Origin: Gammaproteobacteria bacterium
Lineage (GTDB): Bacteria > Pseudomonadota > Gammaproteobacteria > Steroidobacterales > Steroidobacteraceae
Assembly (NCBI GenBank): GCA_028293765.1
Contig: JAQGOG010000210.1
Location: forward strand, 1-64,000
Length of the DNA: 64,000 nt
Direction of reading: 5' to 3'
This document shows, in pieces, positions 17,589-26,682 of the stretch. The number at the start of each line of letters is the position of its first letter. Within the stretch, counting starts at the first letter, position 1. The notes beneath the pieces were generated by a model that ran no database searches, was not told where the DNA came from, and saw only the letters and a program-made list of their open reading frames with translations. A program made the translations under genes and the position numbers.

Positions 17589-18920
17589 TTGACGAAAGCG
17601 GATGTGCGGAGCGAAAGCGCGGTACAGCTAGCGAACCCATTAATCGCCGCGCGGTGGTATTGCGGTTACGTACTGGGTGTTCTGACGCTTGCTTACGCGG
17701 TGAACGTCATGGACCGGTCGGTCCTCGCCGTTCTCCTCGATTCGATCAAACATACGTTCAGCCTCACCGATACCCAACTCGGGTTGTTGGGCGGGCTGGC
17801 GTTCGCGTTGTTCTATGCGACCCTCGGTATTCCGATAGCCGCTCTAGCGGATCGGACGAGCCGGCGCAACGTGCTGGCTGTGTGCGCGCTGCTGTGGAGC
17901 GTGATGACGGCCCTCTGCGGCGTGGCCGTCAGCTTTCCGCTGTTGCTAGCGGCGCGCGTCGGTACGGCAGTAGGGGAGGCGGGCGGAACGCCTCCCTCGC
18001 ATTCGCTCATCTCGGATTACTTCCCACTCAGTCGGCGCGCGACCGCGCTGTCTTTGTATGCACTCGGGGTGCCGCTCGGGCAGGTGCTCGGCAACTTTCT
18101 CGGCGGTTGGGGTAACGAGCTGTATGGATGGCGGATAGCGTTCATACTCGTCGGCGCGCCGGGAATTCTGATAGCGCTGCTCGTGCGTTTTACCGTCAAG
18201 GAGCCCATTCGGGGGCGCTCGGATGCTGTCGTCGCTGGCGCGAGCAGTACCGCTCCAAAACTATCCGTCGCTTTGAAGTACCTGTGGGGACGGCCATCGT
18301 TTCGTCACATGAGCATCGCGGCGGGATTGCATTCTCTCGTCTGGTACGCCGGCAGCACCCTGAACGCGTCGTTTCTGCATCGTTCCCACGGCATGACGAG
18401 CGGGGAGGCGGGGAGCTGGCTCGCGATATTCGCTGGAGTGGCTGCTGTCGGTACCTTCCTTGGTGGCTATCTCGGCGACTTCATAAGCGTGCGAACGAAA
18501 GATCGGCGGTGGTACATGTGGGTGCCAGGGTATGCAACGCTCGCGATGGTGCCATTCCAATTCTCCTCGTACATGGCGGGCAGCCTCTGGCTCGTAGTCG
18601 CGTCCTTCATCATGATGCAAACCCTTGGCTCGATGTTCTTCGGGCCGTCCTTCGCAATGTCGCAGGGTCTCGCGCCGCTTCGCATGCGTGCCGTTGCCAC
18701 GTCACTAGTGCTGTTCATCCAGACGCTGGTCGGACTCGGACTTGGACCGCTCGTCGTCGGGATGATCAGCGATCACCTCAAGCCGAGTATGGGCGACGCG
18801 CAGGGCCTGAGATACGGCCTCGTCTGCGTTGGCATCGCCAATCTGTGGGCGGCGGTACATTACTTCCGGAGCGCGCGGACGGTTCGGGAGGACCTTGTAA
18901 TGGCGACTGCTTACGCATGA
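17589..18920 (+). CDS. MFS transporter, spinster-like
   Basis: 443 residues starting at a TTG (17589) behind a GAGGGGGCGG site. About 12 hydrophobic segments are visible. The loop between helices 2 and 3 has GIPIAALADRTSRRNV, the major facilitator signature, and VGEAGGTPPSHSLISDYFP is typical of the spinster-like branch common beside TonB-dependent receptors in proteobacteria. It would carry an organic acid or similar solute across the inner membrane. It follows the receptor gene by 242 bases on the same strand, which suggests a transport pair for the aconitase X island. The substrate is unknown. Confidence 0.88.
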   Translation: MTKADVRSESAVQLANPLIAARWYCGYVLGVLTLAYAVNVMDRSVLAVLLDSIKHTFSLTDTQLGLLGGLAFALFYATLGIPIAALADRTSRRNVLAVCALLWSVMTALCGVAVSFPLLLAARVGTAVGEAGGTPPSHSLISDYFPLSRRATALSLYALGVPLGQVLGNFLGGWGNELYGWRIAFILVGAPGILIALLVRFTVKEPIRGRSDAVVAGASSTAPKLSVALKYLWGRPSFRHMSIAAGLHSLVWYAGSTLNASFLHRSHGMTSGEAGSWLAIFAGVAAVGTFLGGYLGDFISVRTKDRRWYMWVPGYATLAMVPFQFSSYMAGSLWLVVASFIMMQTLGSMFFGPSFAMSQGLAPLRMRAVATSLVLFIQTLVGLGLGPLVVGMISDHLKPSMGDAQGLRYGLVCVGIANLWAAVHYFRSARTVREDLVMATAYA

Positions 18921-19227
18921 TCTACTGGAGCTTCACCGCGATCCTATACATTTGGGTGCTGACCACTCGTGTCACTCCGCTGACTGCGGTCCGCGCCTGT
19001 TGCCCGCGTCGTGTGCACGAGCCTCGTCGCCTGCACCGTTATCGTTCGTAAGCGGCCCGGCTGTAGCCTAACTCCCTGATTTTGCGAGGCACTGCGACTG
19101 GCATGAGGCTTGCAAAATAGACATCGGCGGTGCGCACCCGTCCCACGCGTTGACTCCGGCTTCTCGTGGAACGTGGAGCATCGTTCGCAGCGGCGATTGA
19201 CCCCCTCATTCGTCGCCGCGGCGTTAT
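18921..19227. other. Gene-free stretch after the MFS gene
   Basis: I see no convincing reading frame here. The stretch lies between the transporter stop codon and a strong hairpin at 19228. It is less GC-biased than its surroundings and contains A/T-rich pieces (TTGCAAAATAGAC near 19111). An untranslated tail of the transporter mRNA or a small RNA ending at the hairpin is possible. Confidence 0.4.
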
Positions 19228-19263
19228 AACGTGCGAGGTGGTCCGCCGCCTCGCACGTTTTTT
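19228..19263 (+). terminator. Intrinsic terminator
   Basis: The arms AACGTGCGAGG (19228-19238) and CCTCGCACGTT (19249-19259) pair perfectly over 11 bp around a 10-base loop, and the forward strand continues with a run of T (to 19263). It would end forward transcription from the MFS gene or from a small transcript. The reverse strand lacks a T-run, so it is weaker for the GntR operon. Confidence 0.82.
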
Positions 19264-19281
19264 AATTACGGCGTGCAACAG

Positions 19282-20031
19282 CTAGTCTGCCGTCACCCGC
19301 AGCTCGAGGTCGATCTTCGCGATTTCGTAACCCTTGCGGAAGTCGCGAATGTGTTTCGTCATCCAGCTGCGCGCGCCGTCCACATCTCGAGCCTGCAGCG
19401 CTTCGGCGATCCGTTTTTGCGCAGTGGCGATGCGCGAGCGCGCCTGCGGCACCTTGTCGATCATCACGCGCAGCGAGGGTTCCAGTAGCTGCAGCAACGG
19501 TTCCTGCGCGAGCCCCAGCACCTGATTGTGAGTGGCGCGGCCCACGCTGCGAAAAAATTCCGCCGCATAGTGAACGGCACGTTCCGTAGCCGCATTCTGG
19601 GCGGCAAATCTCTCGGCCGCCGCAGTAATGCCGGCGAGGTCCTCCGCTGTGCGCGTCCGGGCCGCGGCTTCCGCTATCGGAGGCTCGATGATGGTGAGCG
19701 CTTCCCACACTTCCAGAAACGTCACGTCGTGCATGACGAGCGCGCGACTCACGCCCTCGGCGATCGCATCGTGTTGGGGCCGGCTGACGGACATGAGTTT
19801 CGAGCCCGGCCGCCGCTTCACGAGCCCGCCGCTTTCGAGCTCGCGCAAAGCTTCCCGTACGGTGGAGCGATTGACGCCAAACTGCCGCGCGAGCTCCGTT
19901 TCCGGAGGCAGCCGCTCGCCTTCGCGCAAGCTGCGGCTGAGGATCCGTTCGCCGATCGCCGCCGCCACCTTCCGGTAGGCGGGCTCCATCAATATTTGAT
20001 CGAAGCGCACGGGCGCATCCTCCACGCTCAT
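19282..20031 (-). CDS. GntR family regulator, FadR subfamily
   Basis: 249 residues. The N-terminal winged helix-turn-helix is clear: [18 protein letters not shown] followed by [20 protein letters not shown] (about residues 37-74). The C-terminal helical FCD domain binds an acyl-CoA or organic-acid effector in relatives. Its ATG overlaps the stop of the isovaleryl-CoA dehydrogenase gene by 4 bases, so the regulator is co-translated with its likely target. A sequence matching the FadR-type operator lies in the divergent promoter at 21233. The liu genes of other bacteria are usually under MerR-type LiuR or TetR-type LiuQ, so a GntR regulator here is a variation. Confidence 0.9.
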   Translation of the reverse strand: MSVEDAPVRFDQILMEPAYRKVAAAIGERILSRSLREGERLPPETELARQFGVNRSTVREALRELESGGLVKRRPGSKLMSVSRPQHDAIAEGVSRALVMHDVTFLEVWEALTIIEPPIAEAAARTRTAEDLAGITAAAERFAAQNAATERAVHYAAEFFRSVGRATHNQVLGLAQEPLLQLLEPSLRVMIDKVPQARSRIATAQKRIAEALQARDVDGARSWMTKHIRDFRKGYEIAKIDLELRVTAD

Positions 20032-21200
20032 GCCGCTGCCTCGAACAGCTCGCGGCCGATCAGCATGCGGCGGATCTCCTGTGTACCCGCACCGATCTCA
20101 TAGAGCTTCGCGTCGCGCAACAGCCGTCCCGCCGGATAGTCGTTGATGTAGCCGTTACCACCCAGCGCCTGGATGGATTCCAGCGCCACCTGCGTTGCGC
20201 GTTCCGCGGCGAAAAGGATGCAACTCGCGGCGTCACGGCGCTTCACGGTACCCGCATCGCAGGCACGCGCGACGGAGTAGACGTAAGCGCGGCTCGCATT
20301 TAAAGCGGCATACATGTCGGCGATCTTCGCCTGCATGAGCTCGAATGTGCCGATAGGCTGCCCGAACTGTTTGCGCTCCCGTATGTACGGCAGCACCAGG
20401 TCCAATGCGGCAGCCATGAGACCGAGAGGGCCGCCCGCTAACACCACGCGCTCGTAGTCGAGACCGCTCATCAACACTCGTGCGCCACCATTCTCAATGC
20501 CGACCACGTTGCCTGCCGGCAGCGCGCAGTTGTCGAAGACGAGCTCGCAGGTGCTCGAGCCTCGCATGCCGAATTTGTCGAGCTTCTGCGCCGTGGAGAA
20601 GCCCTCGTTGCCGCGCTCGACGATGAACGCGGTGATGCCCCTTGCGGCCGCCGCGGTATCCGTCTTCGCATAAACGACGAAGACGTCGGCATCGGGCCCG
20701 TTGGTGATCCACATCTTGCGGCCATTCAGAATGTAAGTGTCGCCGCGCTTCTCGGCGCGCAGTTGCATCGAGACGACGTCGGAGCCGGCACCGGGTTCAG
20801 ACATCGCGAGTGCACCGACATGCTCTCCACTAACGAGCTTAGGAAGATAGCGGTCGCGCTGCGCGTCCGTGGCGTTAATGCGAATCTGATTCACGCACAG
20901 GTTGGAGTGAGCGCCATAAGAGAGGCCCACGGCACCCGACGCCCGGGAGATTTCCTCCATGACAAGCACGTGCGCCAGGTAGCCAAGGCCGGCGCCTCCC
21001 CAACGCTCGGGCACGGTGATGCCGAGTAGCCCCTGTTCACCCAGCTCGGGCCACAGGTCGCGGGGAAATTCGTTCGTGCGGTCGATGTCGGCCGCGCGCG
21101 GCGCAATCCGCTCGCTCGCGAAGCGGCGCACCTGGGTGCGGATCTCCTCGAGTTCGGGCCCTAAGCCGAAGTCACAGTCGCTGCAGTCGATGGCGCCCAT
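20028..21200 (-). CDS. liuA: Isovaleryl-CoA dehydrogenase
   Basis: 390 residues from the ATG at 21200, chosen because GGGAGG lies 6 bases upstream; an ATG at 21215 would lie upstream of that site. It is an acyl-CoA dehydrogenase closely matching [57 protein letters not shown] and [19 protein letters not shown]. The Glu in DYERVV is the position of the IVD catalytic base, which differs from that of other acyl-CoA dehydrogenases. The C-terminus has [20 protein letters not shown]. It converts isovaleryl-CoA to 3-methylcrotonyl-CoA in leucine breakdown and passes electrons to ETF. It is divergent from liuB. Confidence 0.92.
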   Translation of the reverse strand: MGAIDCSDCDFGLGPELEEIRTQVRRFASERIAPRAADIDRTNEFPRDLWPELGEQGLLGITVPERWGGAGLGYLAHVLVMEEISRASGAVGLSYGAHSNLCVNQIRINATDAQRDRYLPKLVSGEHVGALAMSEPGAGSDVVSMQLRAEKRGDTYILNGRKMWITNGPDADVFVVYAKTDTAAAARGITAFIVERGNEGFSTAQKLDKFGMRGSSTCELVFDNCALPAGNVVGIENGGARVLMSGLDYERVVLAGGPLGLMAAALDLVLPYIRERKQFGQPIGTFELMQAKIADMYAALNASRAYVYSVARACDAGTVKRRDAASCILFAAERATQVALESIQALGGNGYINDYPAGRLLRDAKLYEIGAGTQEIRRMLIGRELFEAAA

Positions 21201-21204
21201 GAGC

Positions 21205-21243
21205 TTGCCTCCCATTCAGTACGATCGTATGATTGTCGGACAA
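21205..21243. promoter_or_regulatory. Divergent liu promoters with a FadR-type operator
   Basis: The forward promoter reads TTGCCT (21205-21210), a 17-base spacer, then TATGAT (21228-21233), pointing at liuB. On the reverse strand TTGCCG (21251-21246), a 16-base spacer and TACGAT (21229-21224) point at liuA. TTGTCGGACAA (21233-21243) is a perfect palindrome and fits the FadR-family consensus TNGTNNNACNA. TACGATCGTA (21220-21229) is a second perfect palindrome. A regulator bound here would cover both promoters. Confidence 0.6.
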
Positions 21244-21263
21244 ACCGGCAACTGTGACAAGCG

Positions 21264-22868
21264 ATGCCTCGACTTTCCACCCGGGTCGATGTTCATTCCG
21301 AGGAATTCCGCGACAACGAGCGAGCCATGCAAGCGGTGGCCGCCGACCTGCGCGGCGAAGCTGAGCGCGTGGCGCAAGGCGGCTCGAAGGCGGCGGTAGA
21401 GAAGCACAAGGCCGCGGGAAAGCTCACGGCACGCGAACGCGTCCGCGTGCTGCTGGATACCGGCAGCCCCTTTCTCGAATTCTCGCAGCTGGCTGCTCAC
21501 GGCCTGTACGGAGGCGACATCGCGTCGGCGGGCATAATCACCGGCATCGGCCGCGTCGCTGGGCGCGAGTGCGTCATCGTCGCGAACGATCCAACGGTGA
21601 AGGGTGGGACGTACTATCCGATCACGGTGAAGAAGCATCTTCGGGCGCAAGAGATCGCGCGCGAAAACCGGCTTCCATGCGTGTATCTCGTCGAAAGTGG
21701 CGGGGCCTTCCTTCCGGCGCAGGACGAGGTGTTCCCGGACCGGGAGCACTTCGGCCGCATCTTCTACAACCAGGCGACGTTGTCGGCGGCCGGTATCGCG
21801 CAAATCGCGGTGGTGCACGGCTCCTGCACGGCTGGCGGTGCTTACGTTCCGGCTATGTCGGATGAGAATGTCATCGTTCGCAACCAGGGACGGGTTTTCC
21901 TGGGAGGGCCGCCGCTCGTGAAGGCCGCGACCGGCGAGGACATCGACGCGGAGTCGCTCGGCGGCGCCGACGTGCACTGCCGTGAATCGGGAGTTTGCGA
22001 CCACTACGCTGAAAACGACACGCACGCTCTCTCGATCGCGCGACGTATCGTTGGAAGGCTGAAAGCTGCTCCCGACACGAGACCGCCGCGGGATCCCAGC
22101 GAACCGCGTTACGACTCGGCTGAGCTCTACGGTGTCGTTCCGGCGAGTCTGCGTAAGCCATACGATGTCCGCGAAGTCATTGCCCGGCTCGTCGACGGCT
22201 CGGAGCTCGATGAATTCAAGGAGCTGTATGGAACGACGCTCGTGTGCGGTTTCGCGCATATCGGTGGCTACCCGGTTGGCATCCTGGGCAACAACGGGAT
22301 TCTATTCTCGGAAAGCGCGCTGAAGGGAGCGCACTTCGTGGAGTTCTGCTCACGGGAACAGATACCGCTGTTGTTCCTGCAGAACATTACGGGCTTCATG
22401 GTAGGCAAGCGCGCGGAAGCGGGTGGGATCGCGAAGGATGGGGCCAAGCTCGTGACCGCCGTGGCCTGCGCGAATGTCCCCAAACTTACCGTCATCATCG
22501 GCGGGAGTTACGGAGCGGGAAATTATGCTATGTGCGGTCGAGCGTACTCACCCCGTTTTCTCTTCCAATGGCCGAATGCGCGCATTTCAGTCATGGGCGG
22601 TGAGCAGGCGGCGAGCGTGCTCGCCACGGTCAAGCGCGACCAGCTGAAAAGCAATGCCCGCGAGTGGCCGGCTGCGGAAGAAGAGGCGTTCAAGCAGCCG
22701 ATTCGCGAGCAGTATGAACGCCAGGGCCATCCTTACTATGCCTCCGCGAGGCTTTGGGACGACGGCGTGATCGATCCGATCGAGACACGACGCGTGCTCA
22801 TTCTGTGCCTGGCCGCGGTCCGAAACGCGCCGGAGCAGGAAACCCGCTTCGGCCTGTTCCGCATGTAG
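21264..22868 (+). CDS. liuB: 3-Methylcrotonyl-CoA carboxylase beta subunit (carboxyltransferase)
   Basis: 534 residues of the acyl-CoA carboxyltransferase family, which transfers carboxyl from biotin to 3-methylcrotonyl-CoA. Signatures typical of the methylcrotonyl branch are [36 protein letters not shown] and [20 protein letters not shown]. The C-terminal half has [20 protein letters not shown] and [20 protein letters not shown]. Length matches MCC beta (about 535). It is followed after 8 bases by the biotin-bearing alpha subunit and is divergent from liuA. The genes for the next steps (methylglutaconyl-CoA hydratase, HMG-CoA lyase) are not in this cluster. Confidence 0.93.
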   Translation: MPRLSTRVDVHSEEFRDNERAMQAVAADLRGEAERVAQGGSKAAVEKHKAAGKLTARERVRVLLDTGSPFLEFSQLAAHGLYGGDIASAGIITGIGRVAGRECVIVANDPTVKGGTYYPITVKKHLRAQEIARENRLPCVYLVESGGAFLPAQDEVFPDREHFGRIFYNQATLSAAGIAQIAVVHGSCTAGGAYVPAMSDENVIVRNQGRVFLGGPPLVKAATGEDIDAESLGGADVHCRESGVCDHYAENDTHALSIARRIVGRLKAAPDTRPPRDPSEPRYDSAELYGVVPASLRKPYDVREVIARLVDGSELDEFKELYGTTLVCGFAHIGGYPVGILGNNGILFSESALKGAHFVEFCSREQIPLLFLQNITGFMVGKRAEAGGIAKDGAKLVTAVACANVPKLTVIIGGSYGAGNYAMCGRAYSPRFLFQWPNARISVMGGEQAASVLATVKRDQLKSNAREWPAAEEEAFKQPIREQYERQGHPYYASARLWDDGVIDPIETRRVLILCLAAVRNAPEQETRFGLFRM

Positions 22869-22876
22869 GAGTCCCC

Positions 22877-24934
22877 GTGATCAACAGCCTCCTGGTCGCG
22901 AATCGCGGCGAAATCGCCTGCCGCATCTTCCGTACGGCACGCCGCTTGGGCCTGCGCACGGTCGCGGTGTTCTCCGATGCGGAGCCGGACGCGCAGCACG
23001 TGCGGGAGGCGGACGAAGCCGTTCGAATCGGACCCGCGGCGCCACGCGAAAGTTATCTCAGCATCGAGCGGATTCTCGCGGCAGCGCGTGCCACCGGCGC
23101 GGAGGCAATCCATCCGGGATACGGCTTTCTGTCGGAGAATTCGCAGTTCGCGCAGGCGTGCGCGGACGCGGGGCTGGTGTTCGTTGGGCCACCCGCAGCG
23201 GCGATTGCCGCGATGGGCTCGAAGATCGTGGCGAAAGCGCGCATGCGCGCGGCCGGTGTGCCGGTGCTACCCGGCTATGAAGGCTCGCGCCAGGATCTGG
23301 AGCATCTCGAGATTGAGGCGCTGAAGTTGGAGCTGCCGCTGATCATCAAGCCCGCCGCCGGCGGTGGCGGCAAGGGCATGAGGATCGTCCGCGAGGCGTC
23401 CGAAATCGGGGCGGCGCTCGCGGGGGCGCGGCGGCTTGCCGAGAGTGGGTTCGGCGATGGCGCGTTGCTGCTGGAGAAATATCTCCCTGCACCGCGGCAT
23501 GTCGAGGTGCAGGTTTTCGCCGACAACCAGGGCCATTTTGTGCACCTGGGCGACCGGGACTGCTCGATCCAACGCCGCCACCAGAAGCTGATCGAGGAAG
23601 CGCCCGCGCCGGGCATCGCCGCTGACATCCGTGCCCGGATGCGCGCGGCCGCGGTGTTGGTTGCCCGCGAAATCGGCTATGTGAGCGCCGGCACGGTCGA
23701 ATTTCTCTTCGACGGCCGCGAGTTCTATTTCATGGAAATGAACACGCGGCTGCAGGTGGAGCACACCGTTACTGAAGCCGTTACTGGGCTCGATCTCGTC
23801 GAATGGCAACTGCGGGTCGCGAACGGCGAGCCTCTGCCCCTTTCTCAGGATGACGTTCAACTGCGCGGGCACGCCATCGAGGCTCGCGTCTGCGCCGAGG
23901 ATCCCGAACGCGACTTTCTGCCGAGCGCGGGCAAGCTGCGGCTCATGCAGTGGCCTGGCGAGTCGGTGCGGGTGGACGCTGGTTTCGCCACAGGCGACGT
24001 CGTTCCGGACAGCTACGACTCCCTGCTGGGCAAAGTCATCGCGTGGGCTCCGGAACGGGCACAGGCGGCCTCGCGGCTCTCATCGGCCCTCGAGCGCCTG
24101 TATTGCGTGGGTGTGCAGACGAACGAGCGGTGGTTGAGCCGCGTGCTGCGCTCGCCTCGTTTCCTGGAAATCCGGCATAGCATTGCCCTGCTGCAGGAGA
24201 GCGCCAATGAGTTCGCAGGACCCGCGCAGGCAGGCCCACAGAGCGTTGCTCTGGCCGCTCTGGTGGCTCATAGCGCTCCACTCGCTCTGCCACCGCTCGA
24301 GGGGCGCGCGCAGCCCGGAGCGACGCCGCGCGAGTCGGCGGCGATCGGAGGGCTGGAGCGTTCTGGCAGTCCTTGGTCGGCCCGGGATGGATTCGTACCC
24401 AATCTGCCGGCGCGTATCGAGTACGAGCTTTCGTGGCACGGCCATGGTGCCCCCGGCGACCGCCAAACCGCTGAAATCGAGTTCGCGCGCGGTAAGCCGG
24501 TCTCCGTGGTCGTGGATGCCGGAACCCGTGTGAGGGTTGCGGACGTGTCGCTCGCGGATGGAGTCATTGCCGCGTGCCTCGACGGTGTGCGTCCACAGGC
24601 GCGTTACTTCGTGGATGGGTCTCACGTTCATCTATGGAGCGCGGACCAGCACTTTGAATTCGTGGTCGAAGATCCCCGGCTGCTGGAGTTTTCAACTTCC
24701 GCCGCGCAGGGAGGCCTCACTACGCCGCTCCCGGGGGTGGTTGCGACGGTTAGCGTCAAAGTGGGGCAGGCGGTGCAGGCGGGCGAAGTGCTGATGGTGA
24801 TCGAAGCGATGAAAATGGAGCACGTCATTGCGGCTCCGCACGCTGGAACGGTGAAAGCAATTCACTTCACGCGCGGCGACCGCGTGCCGCAGGGGAGTGA
24901 GCTTTTGGAGCTTGCTCCGGCTGTAACAGCGTGA
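22877..24934 (+). CDS. liuD: 3-Methylcrotonyl-CoA carboxylase alpha subunit (biotin carboxylase/BCCP)
   Basis: 685 residues starting at a GTG (22877) behind TAGGAG; the frame is open upstream but overlaps liuB. The biotin carboxylase half starts INSLLVANRGEIACRIFRTA and has the ATP-grasp motif KPAAGGGGKGMRIV and EMNTRLQVEHTVTEAVTGLD. A variable central BT-type region follows, and the C-terminal biotinyl domain has EAMKMEH with the biotinylated Lys646. It makes carboxybiotin from ATP and bicarbonate for the liuB carboxyltransferase in leucine degradation. Specificity as MCC rather than propionyl-CoA carboxylase is inferred from liuA and liuB. Confidence 0.93.
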   Translation: MINSLLVANRGEIACRIFRTARRLGLRTVAVFSDAEPDAQHVREADEAVRIGPAAPRESYLSIERILAAARATGAEAIHPGYGFLSENSQFAQACADAGLVFVGPPAAAIAAMGSKIVAKARMRAAGVPVLPGYEGSRQDLEHLEIEALKLELPLIIKPAAGGGGKGMRIVREASEIGAALAGARRLAESGFGDGALLLEKYLPAPRHVEVQVFADNQGHFVHLGDRDCSIQRRHQKLIEEAPAPGIAADIRARMRAAAVLVAREIGYVSAGTVEFLFDGREFYFMEMNTRLQVEHTVTEAVTGLDLVEWQLRVANGEPLPLSQDDVQLRGHAIEARVCAEDPERDFLPSAGKLRLMQWPGESVRVDAGFATGDVVPDSYDSLLGKVIAWAPERAQAASRLSSALERLYCVGVQTNERWLSRVLRSPRFLEIRHSIALLQESANEFAGPAQAGPQSVALAALVAHSAPLALPPLEGRAQPGATPRESAAIGGLERSGSPWSARDGFVPNLPARIEYELSWHGHGAPGDRQTAEIEFARGKPVSVVVDAGTRVRVADVSLADGVIAACLDGVRPQARYFVDGSHVHLWSADQHFEFVVEDPRLLEFSTSAAQGGLTTPLPGVVATVSVKVGQAVQAGEVLMVIEAMKMEHVIAAPHAGTVKAIHFTRGDRVPQGSELLELAPAVTA

Positions 24935-25416
24935 CAGGATCGGCCGGCACTCGGTAAACCGAAGCCGCTTCTCGCCCGGTAACCTTTCCGCCGCAACACA
25001 CGGCAACATTGGAATTAATTTTGGCGACGGTGAGATATTCCACGCCGCCGCAGCAGTAACAGTGTGGCAGTTACTGTCTCCCGCGTGAGCGTTGTCGAGC
25101 GGATGGTGTCGAGGGAGTACGTGCGGACGACCCGTCCGTGAGATAGGGACCTAGCGCTTCTCGGAGCCTCGGATGAAACAGGATTTTTGTCCTGGCACCC
25201 TCGGCGGGAGCCAGTAGCTGCCGGCTTCGGTCCGCGCGTCGGGTGCCGGGCATTGGGTTTGGCATACCCGCGCCGACGCCACGCTAAAGATGACTTGAAA
25301 CTCATGATCCATCCCGTGCGCACTATTGGACGAATTACCAGGCTGGCTCGCGCGAAAGCGAGCGTCCCCGGGTGGTGTATTCGTCTGGAAAGTGAGCTGC
25401 TGAGGAGTCGGGAATC
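24935..25416. other. Gene-free stretch, 482 bp
   Basis: No convincing coding region is seen; the reverse-strand frame from 25015 to 25431 is rich in Arg and Ser and looks like shadow. A hairpin with arms CAGTAAC (25054-25060) and GTTACTG (25070-25076) lies about 120 bases after liuD but lacks a T-run. A smaller hairpin around 25179-25194 has a T-rich loop. A third, GCTCGCGCGAAAGCGAGC, lies near 25345. The stretch could hold a small RNA or a long leader for the next gene. Confidence 0.4.
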
Positions 25417-25671
25417 ATGGGAGTCGAGCATTTTTCATTGCTGCGCCTGCGGGTCGTAGCCGAGGCCGATGCCGGCGCGCTGATGCGCGTCCTCGAACGC
25501 TTTCAGAATCTGGGCGTCCTGCCGCGGCGTGTCATCGCCGAATTCACCAGTAGCGATTTGCTCAGCATCCAGCTCGACGTGGCCGGACTCGAAGAGTCGC
25601 GCCTCACGTTGATCGCAGCGAAGCTGGGAGAAATGCCGTGCGTGAGCCAGGCGTATTGGCACTACGCCTGA
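25417..25671 (+). CDS. Small ACT-like domain protein
   Basis: 84 residues, with a TGAGGAG site upstream of the ATG at 25417. The order is beta (FSLLRLRVVAEA), helix (AGALMRVLERFQNLGV), beta (RRVIAEFTSSDLLSIQLDV), helix (EESRLTLIAAKLGEM) and beta (CVSQAYWHYA), the plan of a single ACT domain. Free-standing ACT-like proteins can be regulatory subunits, as in IlvN/IlvM or GcvR relatives, but this one has no partner beside it. It converges with dsbA. The fold is read from pattern; the function is unknown. Confidence 0.6.
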   Translation: MGVEHFSLLRLRVVAEADAGALMRVLERFQNLGVLPRRVIAEFTSSDLLSIQLDVAGLEESRLTLIAAKLGEMPCVSQAYWHYA

Positions 25672-25739
25672 CTCACTGGCGGTGCTCCTCTCCTCTAACA
25701 CACGGCGTTTCGCGCGAGGAACTACTTGCGCGACGTCCG

Positions 25740-26390
25740 TCACTTGTGACTGGCGGCCGCGGCGGTCGGCGTCCGTTCGGAGCGCGCCTTCGCGATCACG
25801 CGGTCAGCATTCGACAGGAACTGCTCGAAGCTGTTGCCGAGGATGATGAACCTGCCATCGACCGCTAACATCGGAACGCCCTCGATCTTGTAATTCTCCA
25901 CCATCCGCTCGGCCTGGCTGACCTTCGTATTCACGCCGAACGATTCGAAAGTGGTGGTGAACTTCGCGGTGTCCACCCCGTGCTGGCCAACCCATTCGGT
26001 GATGCTCTTTTCATCGAAAAGCGGCAGATGCTCTTCGTGAATGGCATGAAACAGGGGCCCGTCGAGGCGCTTGAGGTCGCCGGTGGTCTCCAGGGTGTAA
26101 TAAGTCTTGGCGAGATTCGTCCACGCCGTGCGGCCCATTCCGGTGGCGACCCGCTTGAAGACGACATCCTTGGGCAGCTTGGTGGCCCATGCGGTCACCA
26201 GGGGATAAAACTCGTTGCAGTGAGGGCATCCGTACGAGAAGAACTCGATGACCTCGATCTTGCCCGGGGTGTCGCCCTTTTGCGGCGGGTCCACCGGCCG
26301 GTACTCCTGTCCGGCGACCACCTCGGCGCGCAGCGGTACCGACAACACGAACAGAGCCACAGCGAGGAACAAGGCGCGAGTTGTTGACAT
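25740..26390 (-). CDS. dsbA: Thiol:disulfide interchange protein DsbA
   Basis: 216 residues from the ATG at 26390; the frame is open for another 107 codons but the signal peptide defines this start. Residues 1-22 (LFLAVALFVLSVPLRAE) form a Sec signal. The thioredoxin-like domain has EFFSYGCPHCNEFYP with active-site Cys55-Pro-His-Cys58 and the cis-proline loop GVPMLAVDGRFII. It oxidises cysteine pairs in exported proteins in the periplasm and is reoxidised by DsbB (not in this window). The CPHC motif is the classic DsbA one. It converges with the ACT-like gene. Confidence 0.93.
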   Translation of the reverse strand: MSTTRALFLAVALFVLSVPLRAEVVAGQEYRPVDPPQKGDTPGKIEVIEFFSYGCPHCNEFYPLVTAWATKLPKDVVFKRVATGMGRTAWTNLAKTYYTLETTGDLKRLDGPLFHAIHEEHLPLFDEKSITEWVGQHGVDTAKFTTTFESFGVNTKVSQAERMVENYKIEGVPMLAVDGRFIILGNSFEQFLSNADRVIAKARSERTPTAAAASHK

Positions 26391-26682
26391 TAATATCCCT
26401 TCCGTTATTGACGGACCGCAGACTTTGACGCCGATCGGGGGCGATCGTTCAGTGCACGAGGCCTTCGCGCGCCTGCCGGGCACCCGAGCATGTGATAACC
26501 AAACTCCTGCGACATATCCAGCACAGTCGCCATCTCGTCCGCCCGGTAACAATGCATGTCCGCTGACCATTGCTGCGAGCACGAAATAACAGATCTTTTG
26601 CAGAAGACTCGGCGAAGAACGACGGGTGCGCTCCGTCGGCCGGGTTCGTCGGCCCAGATTGTCACGGCGCACGGCTGGGCGA

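Noticed and set aside
25015-25431. Reverse-strand 138-codon open frame
   Set aside because: Arg/Ser-rich composition, no ribosome binding site and overlap with the start of the ACT-like gene suggest it is not coding.
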